A DNA stretch of 64,000 nucleotides. Source: Caprella mutica (lineage: Eukaryota > Arthropoda > Malacostraca > Amphipoda > Caprellidae). Made by a program: the position numbers and the translations under genes. The notes below the pieces were generated by a model. That model did no database searches. It had not been told where the DNA came from and saw only the letters and a program-made list of their open reading frames with translations. Positions 44,180-52,685 of this stretch are shown piece by piece (position 1 is the first letter of the stretch; every line of letters starts with the position of its first letter). The stretch covers positions 27,411 to 91,410 of the forward strand of contig CANNZV010002600.1 in the NCBI GenBank assembly GCA_947561585.1. Reading direction: 5' to 3'.

Positions 44180-44692
44180 ATGAAACTCACCAGTCTAAAA
44201 CAACGCTACTCCGCCGCATTCACCTTGATCGAGGTGACGATCGCCCTGGGCATTTGTGCCACGGTGATGATGGCTCTCTTGGGGCTTCTGCCCATGAGCC
44301 TGGACCAGATGCGAGATGCAAGAAACATGACTGCGGTCGCTCGGATCAGCGAGGACATCATTAATGATGTGCAGCTTATGGCTTGGGAAGACATGGAGCT
44401 TCTGAAGGGCGAGGTTCGTGATTATGATGACCAGGGGACGCGCATTCGTAATATGACGGTGGATCTGGGTCAGCACATTTATTCTGCGGAAGTCGATGTC
44501 GAGCTGGAGGGGATCTTCGTTCCCGGCGAGACCGAGGAGCGGAATGCATTCGCGAAGCGCATTTCGATCTACATAGGGCCGACTCGTGGAGAGAGCGTGA
44601 ACATGAAGTTGGAAGCTGAGACTAACAAACGTTACACGACGGTTTCTACTGTGATTGCTCGGATGGATGAGCAAGAGACTGACAAAGGCTAA
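44180..44692 (+). CDS. Verru_Chthon cassette protein B
   Basis: 170 residues. The N-terminus is a type IV pilin-like prepilin signal: basic start, then AFTLIEVTIALGICATVMMALLGLLP, so it is a pseudopilin-like exported subunit cleaved by a prepilin peptidase. SLDQMRDARNMTAVARISEDIINDVQLMAW follows. The pattern is that of the TIGR02598 family (cassette B). It is followed by C and D with gaps of 29 and 43 bases, forming an operon. No prepilin peptidase or secretion ATPase is near. Confidence 0.88.
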   Translation: MKLTSLKQRYSAAFTLIEVTIALGICATVMMALLGLLPMSLDQMRDARNMTAVARISEDIINDVQLMAWEDMELLKGEVRDYDDQGTRIRNMTVDLGQHIYSAEVDVELEGIFVPGETEERNAFAKRISIYIGPTRGESVNMKLEAETNKRYTTVSTVIARMDEQETDKG

Positions 44693-44721
44693 CCGCACTG
44701 TTTACCACTTCTTTTAGTAAC

Positions 44722-45786
44722 ATGAAATTCACTTTTCCTACTCGCCGCCGTCAGGGTGGTTTCACCTTGATCGAGCTTCTTGTCTCGATCTCGATTCTCA
44801 TCGTGCTCCTTTTAATGATCTTCTCGATGGTCGATCAGACGCAGAAGACGTGGACGAAAGCATCTTCGGAGGCCAATCAGTTCCGCGAGGCGCGCATCGC
44901 TTTTGAGTCGATCACACGTCGTGTGCGTCAAGCTACCCTGAATACCTATTGGGACTATGAGACAGATGGCGATGGGCGGCCGCAGGAGTATGTGAAACAG
45001 TCAGAGTTGCATTTCACCATGGGTGAGACGGCTGAGTTGACTCGTCGTCCTAGCGCTGTCTTTCCAGGTCAGTGCATCTTCTTCCAGGCTCCCTTTGGTT
45101 ATGTGATTAAGGAAGAGTATCGGCAATTCTCAGAGCTGATGAATGCGTGGGGATTCTTCGTCGAGTTCGGTGATGACCGAGAGTCTCTGCCTGCCTTCCT
45201 GCAAGGTCGGGTGCAGCCTAGCTTTCGTTTTCGCCTGAAGGAGTTCAGACTTCCTGCTGAGAGCATGGAGATTTACGAGGATGCCGAGGAGCGTCGGGCA
45301 TCAGCCTCTGACACAGACAATGAGTGGTTCACCAAGTATATGGGTGGGGGTGCTCAATCTCTTCTCTTTAAGAGAACGTTAGCTGAGAACATCCTAGCGG
45401 TGATCTTCACCCCGATGAAGTCTGCTCCGGCTAAAGGAGGTTCGCCTGATGAGGTCTTCTACGAACAGGGTTACACCTACAATTCACGTGATGGAGTTGG
45501 AGAGAAGGCTTCGGAACGTTCCGGTGAAGATAACACGCATGTGCTTCCGTCGCTTGTTCGGGTGACAATGATCGCTATCGATGAGCCATCCGCTGAACGC
45601 GAAGAGCGTGGAGCGCTTCCACCATCGCTGATTCCCGCGGGTTTGTTCAAGAATCCTCGGAACCTCGAGCGTGATTTGCGTTTGGTTGAGGAGCAATTGT
45701 TAGATCGCCGGATCGCGAATCGCATCTTCAGCACGACGGTTGCGATGCGTGAAGCCGGTTGGGTGAATCGCGATGACGAGGCCTAA
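44722..45786 (+). CDS. Verru_Chthon cassette protein C
   Basis: 354 residues with a prepilin-type N-terminus (RRRQGGFTLIELLVSISILIVLLLMIFSMVD). The family core includes QFREARIAFESITRRVRQATLNTYWDYE, the most conserved stretch of TIGR02599, and FPGQCIFFQAPFGY. The extended C-terminal part (residues 200-354) is polar and contains RLVEEQLLDRRIANRIFSTTVAMREAGW at the end, as in other C proteins. It is likely a large minor pseudopilin of the same apparatus as B and D. Confidence 0.92.
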   Translation: MKFTFPTRRRQGGFTLIELLVSISILIVLLLMIFSMVDQTQKTWTKASSEANQFREARIAFESITRRVRQATLNTYWDYETDGDGRPQEYVKQSELHFTMGETAELTRRPSAVFPGQCIFFQAPFGYVIKEEYRQFSELMNAWGFFVEFGDDRESLPAFLQGRVQPSFRFRLKEFRLPAESMEIYEDAEERRASASDTDNEWFTKYMGGGAQSLLFKRTLAENILAVIFTPMKSAPAKGGSPDEVFYEQGYTYNSRDGVGEKASERSGEDNTHVLPSLVRVTMIAIDEPSAEREERGALPPSLIPAGLFKNPRNLERDLRLVEEQLLDRRIANRIFSTTVAMREAGWVNRDDEA

Positions 45787-45829
45787 TCCGATATCACTGA
45801 TTTAAGAGTTTTTAACACCAAGATTTATT

Positions 45830-46480
45830 ATGCGTTTCTCTAACAAGACCACACGTGGATTTACTTTGATCGAGCTGATCATCGTGATCACGATTATCGG
45901 TATCATGATGGCCTTCACGGTTCCTGCCATCACTGGAGCCCTGAAAGCAAACAAGCTCACGCAGTCGTCGGACTTGCTTAGGTCTCAGCTCGCTTATGCG
46001 CAGTTGCAGGCTCAGAAGGAGAATGCGCCGATCCAGATTCGGTTTTTCCAGTATACGGATCCTACATTACCTGGTGCTCGCGACAAGTTCCGCGCTTATC
46101 AGCTGTTCCGTCGCAAGGCGTTCGATAAATCTAATAGCGATTCAGGCAGCACGAATCAGAATGTCGAGATCATGGAGCCGATTTCTCCTTTGAGGAAATT
46201 GCCCCCACCGATTGTCTTTGCTGATAGTGAGCGTGTCTCGACTCTTCTTGGTCTTCAGAAGACCCGCGGAGAGGTTCCTTATAAGCGGAACAATCCTATT
46301 GATGCTCAGTTTGTGGCCTTTGACTTTGAGCCTACAGGTTCAACGAACTTGGGTGCGTCTAAGCAGTGGTATGTGACTCTGGTGGACGAGCGGAAGGAGA
46401 AGGGTGCTGAGATTCCCGATAACTTCGCCACCGTTCAGATCGATCCTTTCACGGGTGCAGTGCGTCTGATTCGCCCTTAG
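45830..46480 (+). CDS. Verru_Chthon cassette protein D
   Basis: 216 residues. A prepilin start (TTRGFTLIELIIVITIIGIMMAFTVPAI) precedes LKANKLTQSSDLLRSQLAYAQLQAQKENAPIQIRFF, the typical D-type body (TIGR02596). The C-terminal domain has KQWYVTLVDER and TVQIDPFTGAVRLI. It is the last gene of the B-C-D operon; a 13-bp palindrome begins 10 bases after its stop, which may end this transcript or control the next gene. Confidence 0.92.
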   Translation: MRFSNKTTRGFTLIELIIVITIIGIMMAFTVPAITGALKANKLTQSSDLLRSQLAYAQLQAQKENAPIQIRFFQYTDPTLPGARDKFRAYQLFRRKAFDKSNSDSGSTNQNVEIMEPISPLRKLPPPIVFADSERVSTLLGLQKTRGEVPYKRNNPIDAQFVAFDFEPTGSTNLGASKQWYVTLVDERKEKGAEIPDNFATVQIDPFTGAVRLIRP

Positions 46481-46489
46481 ATATAATCT

Positions 46490-46518
46490 GCTCATTGGAT
46501 TCAATGAATCCAATGAGC
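46490..46518. promoter_or_regulatory. 13-bp palindrome overlapping the desaturase start
   Basis: GCTCATTGGATTC (46490-46502) pairs exactly with 46506-46518 around the three bases AAT. The candidate start codons of the next gene, ATG 46504 and ATG 46513, both fall inside it. It could be an mRNA stem hiding the start codon, a protein-binding operator, or the terminator of the cassette operon (no T-run follows). Confidence 0.55.
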
Positions 46519-47496
46519 CGTGCTCAACGAACTGTTAGCGTGTCTGATCACGTTTCCTCTTCGTTTAGTCAGCGGGTTCGCTGTCTCCTCCATCAGTGGT
46601 GGGACGCAGACTATCATCCCGAAGATGTCGGGGCGATGGAGCAGAAGTTTGATGGGCGGCGTTTCGTTCCCTATGTGCTGCTCCATCTAGGCTGCTTGCT
46701 GGTTTTGTGGGTGGGTTGGAGCCCATTCGCGGTGGGGGCGGCGATTGCGTTGTATTTGATTCGGATGTTTGCCATCACGGGTCTTTATCATCGGTACTTC
46801 TCTCATCGGGCATTCCGCACCTCGCGGCCCATGCAGTTTCTCTTTGCTGTGCTGGGGAATACGGCGATGCAGCGAGGTCCTCTTTGGTGGGCGGCAACCC
46901 ACCGGCATCATCATCGGCATTCTGATGGCGAGGAGGATATCCATTCGCCTGTGCAGAGTGGCTTTCTTTGGGCGCACTTTGGCTGGCTGACCTGCGCGAA
47001 GAATTTCCCTACCGATTACAGTAAGGTGAAAGACTTGGCTAAGTTTCCTGAGCTGGTTTTCATTAACCGACGCTGTCTGCTTGTTCCTGTCCTCTTTGGA
47101 ATGCTGATCTGGGGTTTAGGAGCCTTTCTTGCGCGAACGGCGCCCGGCTTGGGGACGAGTGGGGCGCAGTTGTTTGTTTGGTGCTTCTTTGTCAGCACGG
47201 TCTTTCTCTTGCACGGTACGCTCTTTGTGAATTCGCTAGCCCACACCTTTGGGAGAAAGCGTTTCAAGACGGGTGATGATAGTCGGAATAGCTTGATTCT
47301 AGCATTGATCACCTTGGGTGAGGGGTGGCACAACAACCACCATCGCTACGCGGGCTCGGCTCGGCAGGGGTTCTACTGGTGGGAGATCGATATCTCCTAT
47401 TACATTCTGCGGGTGTTGTCGTGGACGGGGCTGATCTGGGATCTGCGTCGCGTGCCTGATCAAGTTTACGAGGAAGCGAAGAGTCTTTCTTCCTAG
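46504..47496 (+). CDS. Membrane fatty-acid desaturase (stearoyl-CoA desaturase type)
   Basis: About 330 residues with four or so transmembrane helices and the three histidine boxes of diiron acyl desaturases: HRYFSH, HRHHHRH (THRHHHRHSD) and HNNHH. It would place a cis double bond in a membrane acyl chain. TTG 46495, ATG 46504 and ATG 46513 are in frame and all lie in a 13-bp palindrome; ATG 46504 has a weak GGA upstream and is chosen provisionally. It is 15 bases from the next gene and heads a lipid-modification operon whose later members act on unsaturated chains, so it likely supplies their substrate (inference). Confidence 0.93.
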   Translation: MNPMSRAQRTVSVSDHVSSSFSQRVRCLLHQWWDADYHPEDVGAMEQKFDGRRFVPYVLLHLGCLLVLWVGWSPFAVGAAIALYLIRMFAITGLYHRYFSHRAFRTSRPMQFLFAVLGNTAMQRGPLWWAATHRHHHRHSDGEEDIHSPVQSGFLWAHFGWLTCAKNFPTDYSKVKDLAKFPELVFINRRCLLVPVLFGMLIWGLGAFLARTAPGLGTSGAQLFVWCFFVSTVFLLHGTLFVNSLAHTFGRKRFKTGDDSRNSLILALITLGEGWHNNHHRYAGSARQGFYWWEIDISYYILRVLSWTGLIWDLRRVPDQVYEEAKSLSS

Positions 47497-47511
47497 CGCT
47501 TCGCGATTATT

Positions 47512-48774
47512 ATGAAGCGAATTGGCATTATTGGTAGTGGGATTGCGGGCTTGGGTTGTGCGCACTTTCTGCATGAGAAGGCGGCTATCCAAGTCTTCGA
47601 GGCTAATGATCACATTGGTGGTCACAGCAATACGGTCACGGTCGATGAGGATGGCGCGAAGCGCCCTATCGATACCGGGTTCATGGTTTACAACGAGGTG
47701 ACGTATCCACTTTTAACCAGGTTGTTTCGCGATCTAGAGGTGCCCACGAAGGCGACGGCTATGTCCTTCAGCGTGCATCATGGCCGCTCGGGGGTGGAGT
47801 GGAATGGGCGCGATTTTAACACGCTCTTTGCTCAGCGTCGGAACCTCTTCAACATCCGCCACTGGCGCTTCCTCTTGCAGCTGAATCGGTTTAACAAGGA
47901 AGCGGTCGCTGCGCTTGAAGAGCCTGAGTGGTCCGGTCTGACCATTCGAGAGTATGTCGATAAGCGCGGCTATGGTGAGGATTTCCTCGAGCGTTACTTG
48001 GTGCCCATGAGTGGGGCCGTCTGGTCGACTCCGCGCGAGAAGATGCTGGCCTTTCCTGCTCTCACGTTATTGCGATTCTGGTTTAACCACGGGTTCTTAG
48101 GACTGCACACACGTCATCCTTGGCGAACGGTGGATGGCGGTTCACAAGAGTATGTGAAACGCCTCATCGTGCCGTTTCAAGACCGCATCCACGCGCAAAC
48201 GCCGGTGCACTCGGTCGAGCGTCATGCTGGCGGTGTACGATTGACGACGGCTTCTGGTGTGCATGAGTTTGACCGAGTCATCATCGCTGCTCATGCTGAT
48301 CAAGCCTTGCGTATGTTAGTGAATCCGGAGCCTGAAGAGAGTCGCTTGTTAGGCGCCTTTGCTTATCAGGGGAATGATGTGGATCTCCACACGGACAAGA
48401 AGTTCATGCCCAAGGCTCGGCGAGCGTGGGCGTCTTGGAATTACCGGACAGGGAAAGATGAGAATGAATCCACGGTGCATTACTGGATGAATTCGTTGCA
48501 AGGTGTCTCGGAAACTCGGGACTACTTTGTCACGCTTAATGCTAGAGGTGATATTCCAGTTGAGGCTCGGCGTCGAGAACTTCAGTATGAGCATCCATTG
48601 TTCGACGTCCCAGCTATGAATGCGCAGGAAGCTTTGCCGAGGCTGAATGATCCTAGCAAAGGGCGTAAGGTCTTCTTCTGTGGGAGTTACTTCCGCTATG
48701 GCTTCCACGAGGACGCGTTCAAATCCGCTGTGGATCTGTGCGCTCAGCTCTTGGAGGGCGATCCATGGGCCTGA
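47512..48774 (+). CDS. FAD-dependent amine-oxidase-fold oxidoreductase
   Basis: 420 residues. The dinucleotide-binding motif is IGSGIAGLGCAHFL (residues 7-20), with EANDHIGGHSNTVTVD following and RPIDTGFMVYNEVTYP, which is typical of the phytoene-desaturase-like oxidoreductases found with DUF1365 and CFA synthase genes. The C-terminal FAD site is KVFFCGSYFRYGFHEDAF. It probably oxidises or reduces an acyl chain or its methylated form. It precedes DUF1365 with a 10-base overlap. The position next to CFA-type methyltransferases supports a role in modified fatty acids, in the manner of proteobacterial lipid operons. Confidence 0.92.
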   Translation: MKRIGIIGSGIAGLGCAHFLHEKAAIQVFEANDHIGGHSNTVTVDEDGAKRPIDTGFMVYNEVTYPLLTRLFRDLEVPTKATAMSFSVHHGRSGVEWNGRDFNTLFAQRRNLFNIRHWRFLLQLNRFNKEAVAALEEPEWSGLTIREYVDKRGYGEDFLERYLVPMSGAVWSTPREKMLAFPALTLLRFWFNHGFLGLHTRHPWRTVDGGSQEYVKRLIVPFQDRIHAQTPVHSVERHAGGVRLTTASGVHEFDRVIIAAHADQALRMLVNPEPEESRLLGAFAYQGNDVDLHTDKKFMPKARRAWASWNYRTGKDENESTVHYWMNSLQGVSETRDYFVTLNARGDIPVEARRRELQYEHPLFDVPAMNAQEALPRLNDPSKGRKVFFCGSYFRYGFHEDAFKSAVDLCAQLLEGDPWA

Positions 48775-49569
48775 CAGGAACCTCATCAGTCTACGCGTGT
48801 GAAGTGGTTCACGAACGTCTTTTGCCCAAGCGGCACGGCTTTCGCTACAAGCTCTTCTTTCTTGATCTCTACTTGGATGAGCTTCCGCAGCTCGTGAAGA
48901 AGGTGCTGCCCTTCAGTCACAATCGTTTCAATCTGTATAGCTTTCAGGATCGGGACCATTTGGATCTTGGAGAGGCAGGTCTACGCGCGAACCTTGGTCG
49001 CTATTTCGATGAGCAGGGTTTGGAGCTTTCGGAAGAGACCCGCATCAGGTTGATCACGTTGCCGCGCATCGCAGGATATATCTTTAATCCCGTTTGTTTC
49101 TACTTCTTCTACAACAAGCAGGGCGTGGCCGAGCATGTGCTGGTCGAGGTCTGCAATACCTTTCGTGAAGTGAAGCCCTACCTCATTGCTCAGCCAGAGA
49201 AGCCTGGGTATTTCCGGCTAACCGCGCCGAAGAACTTCTACGTGTCTCCCTTCTCGGACTTGAAAACGTCGTTCGATTCCGAATCGCAGTGCCGAGGACG
49301 GAATGGAGATCCACATTGATGACTTGGAAGGCGAGGAGACGACGTTGGTCAGTTGGATCCGGGGAGACCGGCGCCCGCTGACGAGTGCGCGTCTCTTTGG
49401 CTACGCCGTTCGTTATCCTCTCATGACATTGCAGGTGATTCTCAAGATTCACTGGCAAGCCTTCCGTCTATGGATGCGTAAGTTGCCCTTCTATCGGAAA
49501 GGGGCTGACAAGCATTTGCAAACGGGTCTCTATCATCCTCACCGCTCACTCACAGACAACGATTCATGA
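48765..49569 (+). pseudogene. DUF1365 protein, frame broken twice
   Basis: ATG 48765 overlaps the stop of the FAD gene and follows GGAGGG by a good spacing. The protein starts YACEVVHERLLPKRHGFRYK and contains RIAGYIFNPVCFYFFYNK and HVLVEVCNTF, both DUF1365 signatures. After KNFYVSPFSDLKTSFD the frame fails: one base appears missing in the T pair at 49277-49278, and another in the A pair at 49302-49303. Past these, FRIAVP and then MEIHIDDLEGEETTLVSWIR continue the family to 49569. As read, translation from 48765 ends at 49319 (185 residues) and the last 89 codons form a separate frame from 49303. The final TGA overlaps the next ATG as ATGA. It may be real decay or sequence error. Confidence 0.8.
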
Positions 49570-50823
49570 ACGCTCCTACGGCCTCTGAGAAGCCGAGTCT
49601 CTTTCGTAAGCCTGTGCTCAAGACTTTGGGCAAGTTCACAGTGGGGGCGACTTCAGCTTCACCTCCCTGGCGGGGAGATTTGCGTTCTGGGAAATGATGC
49701 TAGTGAGCCCTCGGCGACTCTGATTGTGAAGGAAGAAGCTTTCTTCAAGCGCTGCGCACTTTATGGCGTGTGGGCATGGGCGAGTCCTACATCGATGGGG
49801 AGTGGGAAACGGATGATCTGCGTAAGGTCATTTCCTGGTTCATCGATAACATTGCGGCGGATAAGAAGCTGGGCGGCTCTTCTCAACGCTTCAAGGCTGT
49901 GGGGCTTCTGCGCACGGTTGATCGGTTTTACCATTGGCTGCGACCTAATAGTCTAGCAAAGAGTCGACAGAACATTGCGGAGCACTACGATCTTGGAAAT
50001 GATTTCTATCAGCTTTGGTTAGACCCAAGCATGACCTATTCCTCCGCGCTCTTCACAAGCGCTGACCAGACTTTGGAAGCGGCTCAGGCTGCCAAGTATG
50101 AAGCTCTTTGTCAGAAATTGCGGCTGAAACCCTCAGATCACGTCTTGGAGATCGGTTGTGGTTGGGGTGGTTTCTGTGAGTATGCGGCGACGACCTACGG
50201 TTGCCGCATCACGGCAGTAACGATTTCTGAGGCTCAGCATGCCTTTGCCGTGAAGCGGATGAAGACTGCTGGTTTAGAAGATCGGGTCGACATTCGTTTG
50301 CAAGATTACCGCTTGGTCGAGGGTGCGTTTGATAAGATAGTCTCGATAGAGATGCTCGAAGCTGTGGGTGATCGCTTTCTGAAACCTTACTTTGAGAAAT
50401 GTGAGGAAGTGCTCAAGCCGACTGGGTTGCTTGCGGTGCAGATCATCACCGTGCCTGATCAGCGCCATGCTCAGTTGCGTCGTGGCACGGACTTTATTCA
50501 GAGGCATATCTTTCCAGGATCGCTGCTTTTAAGCGTTGGCCGCATCGGGGAGGTGCTCGATAAGACGAGTGATCTGGCGCTGCACGAGATTCAAGACCTG
50601 GGAGCCAGTTATTCGCGAACGTTGCGTGAGTGGCACGATACTTTCAATGGTGTCCTTCCCGCGGTGCGAGAGCAGGGGTTTCTCCGATGCTTTTATTCGG
50701 AAATGGAACTACTACCTGAAATACTGTGAGGCTGCCTTTGCGACGAGGAATATCAGCGTGGTGCAGGCCGTTTACTCACGCCCTAACAATTCAGCGCTTC
50801 ATTGCGAAGATGGTGTAAACTGA
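49566..50823 (+). pseudogene. Cyclopropane-fatty-acid synthase type methyltransferase, frame broken three times
   Basis: CFA synthase family. The pieces in order: residues from ATG 49566 (KPVLKTLGKFTVG), then a frame change at the G run 49643-49647 (one extra base) to LQLHLPGGEICVLG and SATLIVKEEAFFKR; a missing base after 49768 leading to GMGESYIDGEW from 49770; the main SAM domain ([78 protein letters not shown]) to about 50675; and an extra base in the G run 50675-50678, after which [19 protein letters not shown] continues to 50823. Read literally, the largest product is 319 residues (49770-50729). No in-frame stop occurs inside the pieces, so the damage is recent or artefactual. The family adds methylene or methyl from SAM to unsaturated phospholipid chains. 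Confidence 0.85.
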
Positions 50824-50824
50824 T

Positions 50825-51613
50825 ATGATCCTGCTGGGCAGCTTCTTTCTTCTTGCTCTGTTCTTTGTCGCGACTTGGCGATTGAGCATTCGCAAGGACA
50901 ACTACTCGTTTGTCGATGTGACTTGGTCGCTTTCATTCGCGCCCGTGGTGTTGGGCTATGCTCTGTTACTTGAAGGTTGGTGGCTTCGCAAGGCGATGGT
51001 GGCGCTACTCGTCATCGGCTGGAGTTTGCGGTTGGGGATTTATCTTTGGGGGCGTGTGGCGTCGCATCATCCGACCGAAGATCCGCGCTATGCTGTCTTG
51101 CGAGAGGCGTGGTCCGAGAATCTTCATTCACGGTTTCTTAAGTTCTTCCTCGCTCAGGCGGTGCTTGTTTGGTTGTTGATGCTGCCAGTGTTTCTCATCG
51201 CCCGGCAGACTGTGGTTGGATTCCATTCGCTTGAGATCGCTGGGTTTGTGCTTTGGGTGGTGGCGTTGTTAGGTGAAGGGCTTTCTGATCGACAATTGAA
51301 ACGTTTTAAGATGTCGAATGAGGACCCTAACGCCGTCTGTCAGGAGGGGCTCTGGCGTTACTCGCGCCATCCGAATTATTTCTTTCAATCCCTCCTCTGG
51401 TGGGCACTCTTTCTCATCGCGCTGCCTGCGCCGTGGGGTGGGGCATCTATTCTGGCACCATTGGCCATGCTGTGGTTTCTCCTGCGGGTCACAGGGATCC
51501 CCCTGACTGAGAAGCTTGCCGTGGAGCGGAAAGGTGCTGCCTATCAAGCTTACCAGCGGACGACGAGCGCCTTTGTCCCTTGGGTTCGCAAAGACCTTCC
51601 TCCTTCCTCATGA
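50825..51613 (+). CDS. DUF1295 membrane protein (steroid 5-alpha-reductase-like)
   Basis: 262 residues with about six transmembrane helices. KDNYSFVDVTWSLSFAPVVLG lies near the start, and the C-terminal reductase-like signature is GLWRYSRHPNYFFQSLLWWALFLI, followed by PLTEKLAVERKGAAYQAYQRTTSAFVPW. DUF1295 proteins are NADPH-type membrane reductases by homology. In this operon it may reduce or tailor the modified acyl chain. The start is one base after the preceding TGA, and its own stop overlaps the next ATG as ATGA. Confidence 0.9.
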   Translation: MILLGSFFLLALFFVATWRLSIRKDNYSFVDVTWSLSFAPVVLGYALLLEGWWLRKAMVALLVIGWSLRLGIYLWGRVASHHPTEDPRYAVLREAWSENLHSRFLKFFLAQAVLVWLLMLPVFLIARQTVVGFHSLEIAGFVLWVVALLGEGLSDRQLKRFKMSNEDPNAVCQEGLWRYSRHPNYFFQSLLWWALFLIALPAPWGGASILAPLAMLWFLLRVTGIPLTEKLAVERKGAAYQAYQRTTSAFVPWVRKDLPPSS

Positions 51614-52641
51614 ATACTGTTAATCGACTCATTGCTAGAGGCTCTCTTCCTGACGCTGTCATCCGTTTCGGTATCCGCCGACGCTTGGCCAAGACGTTGC
51701 GTGAACACGTGCGTGCTACTCCCGAAGCTCAGCGTGAAGCAGTGCTTGCTCATGCTGCTGATTTACGAAACTCACCCATCGCCATCGCGACGGATGAGGC
51801 GAATGAGCAGCACTACGAGGTGCCGACGAAATTTTATCAGTATGCGCTAGGGCCGCGATTGAAATACAGCTCGGCTTGGTTCGATTCGCCTAACCAAAGT
51901 TTGGCTGAGGCGGAAGAGAACATGCTCCGTCTGAGCTGTGAACGTGCGGAACTGAAGGATGGGCAGCGCATTCTCGAACTAGGTTGTGGTTGGGGATCGC
52001 TTTCGCTTTGGATGGCGGAGCATTATCCGAATTCTGAGATCACGGTGGTTTCGAATTCCGCTACGCAGAAGGAATACATCGATGCCCAAGGTTTCAAGAA
52101 TCTCACCGTGCGCACGGCGAACATGATTCACTACGAGGGGGAGGGTGCTGAGGTCTTCGATCGTGTGGTGTCCGTCGAGATGTTCGAGCACATGAAGAAC
52201 TATGAGAAGCTGATGCAGCGCGTTTCTTCATGGCTCAAGCCGGGTGGGAAGCTCTTTGTGCACATCTTCACTCACCAGACGGCCGCCTATCATTACGAAA
52301 TTCGAAATGAAGATGATTGGATGTCCAAGCACTTCTTCACGGGCGGGCAGATGCCCTCGCATGACTTGCTCATGCATTTCCAGGAGGACCTCAAGCTTGA
52401 GGAAGATTGGAAAGTAAGTGGGCAACATTACGAACGGACTTCTGAAGCGTGGCTGAAGGGAATGGACGCGCATCGGGCTGAGATCATGCCGATCTTCGCA
52501 GAAACTTATGGGGTTGAGGATGCCGAGCAGTGGTGGCACTACTGGCGAGTCTTCTTCATGGCCTGCGCGGAGCTTTGGGGCTATCGCCAGGGTGAGGAAT
52601 GGATCGTTTCCCATTACCGATTCGAGAAACCGAGTCCGTAG
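51610..52641 (+). CDS. Second CFA-type SAM methyltransferase
   Basis: 343 residues from ATG 51610; a GTG/TTG-type extension to 51580 is open but would overlap the DUF1295 gene. N-terminal helices precede HYEVPTKFYQYALGPRLKYSSAW, then the SAM motif ILELGCGWGSLSLWMAEHYP, VVSVEMFEHMKNYEKL and KLFVHIFTHQTAAYHYE. This is the coclaurine N-methyltransferase-like branch of the CFA superfamily and lacks the long C-terminus of true CFA synthase. It is intact while the first CFA gene is broken, so it may supply the methylation in this strain. Last gene of the lipid operon. Confidence 0.92.
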   Translation: MNTVNRLIARGSLPDAVIRFGIRRRLAKTLREHVRATPEAQREAVLAHAADLRNSPIAIATDEANEQHYEVPTKFYQYALGPRLKYSSAWFDSPNQSLAEAEENMLRLSCERAELKDGQRILELGCGWGSLSLWMAEHYPNSEITVVSNSATQKEYIDAQGFKNLTVRTANMIHYEGEGAEVFDRVVSVEMFEHMKNYEKLMQRVSSWLKPGGKLFVHIFTHQTAAYHYEIRNEDDWMSKHFFTGGQMPSHDLLMHFQEDLKLEEDWKVSGQHYERTSEAWLKGMDAHRAEIMPIFAETYGVEDAEQWWHYWRVFFMACAELWGYRQGEEWIVSHYRFEKPSP

Positions 52642-52685
52642 TTTCCCGCTCGCTAGATCGCTGGTCAGGGCCTAGGATCTTTACG

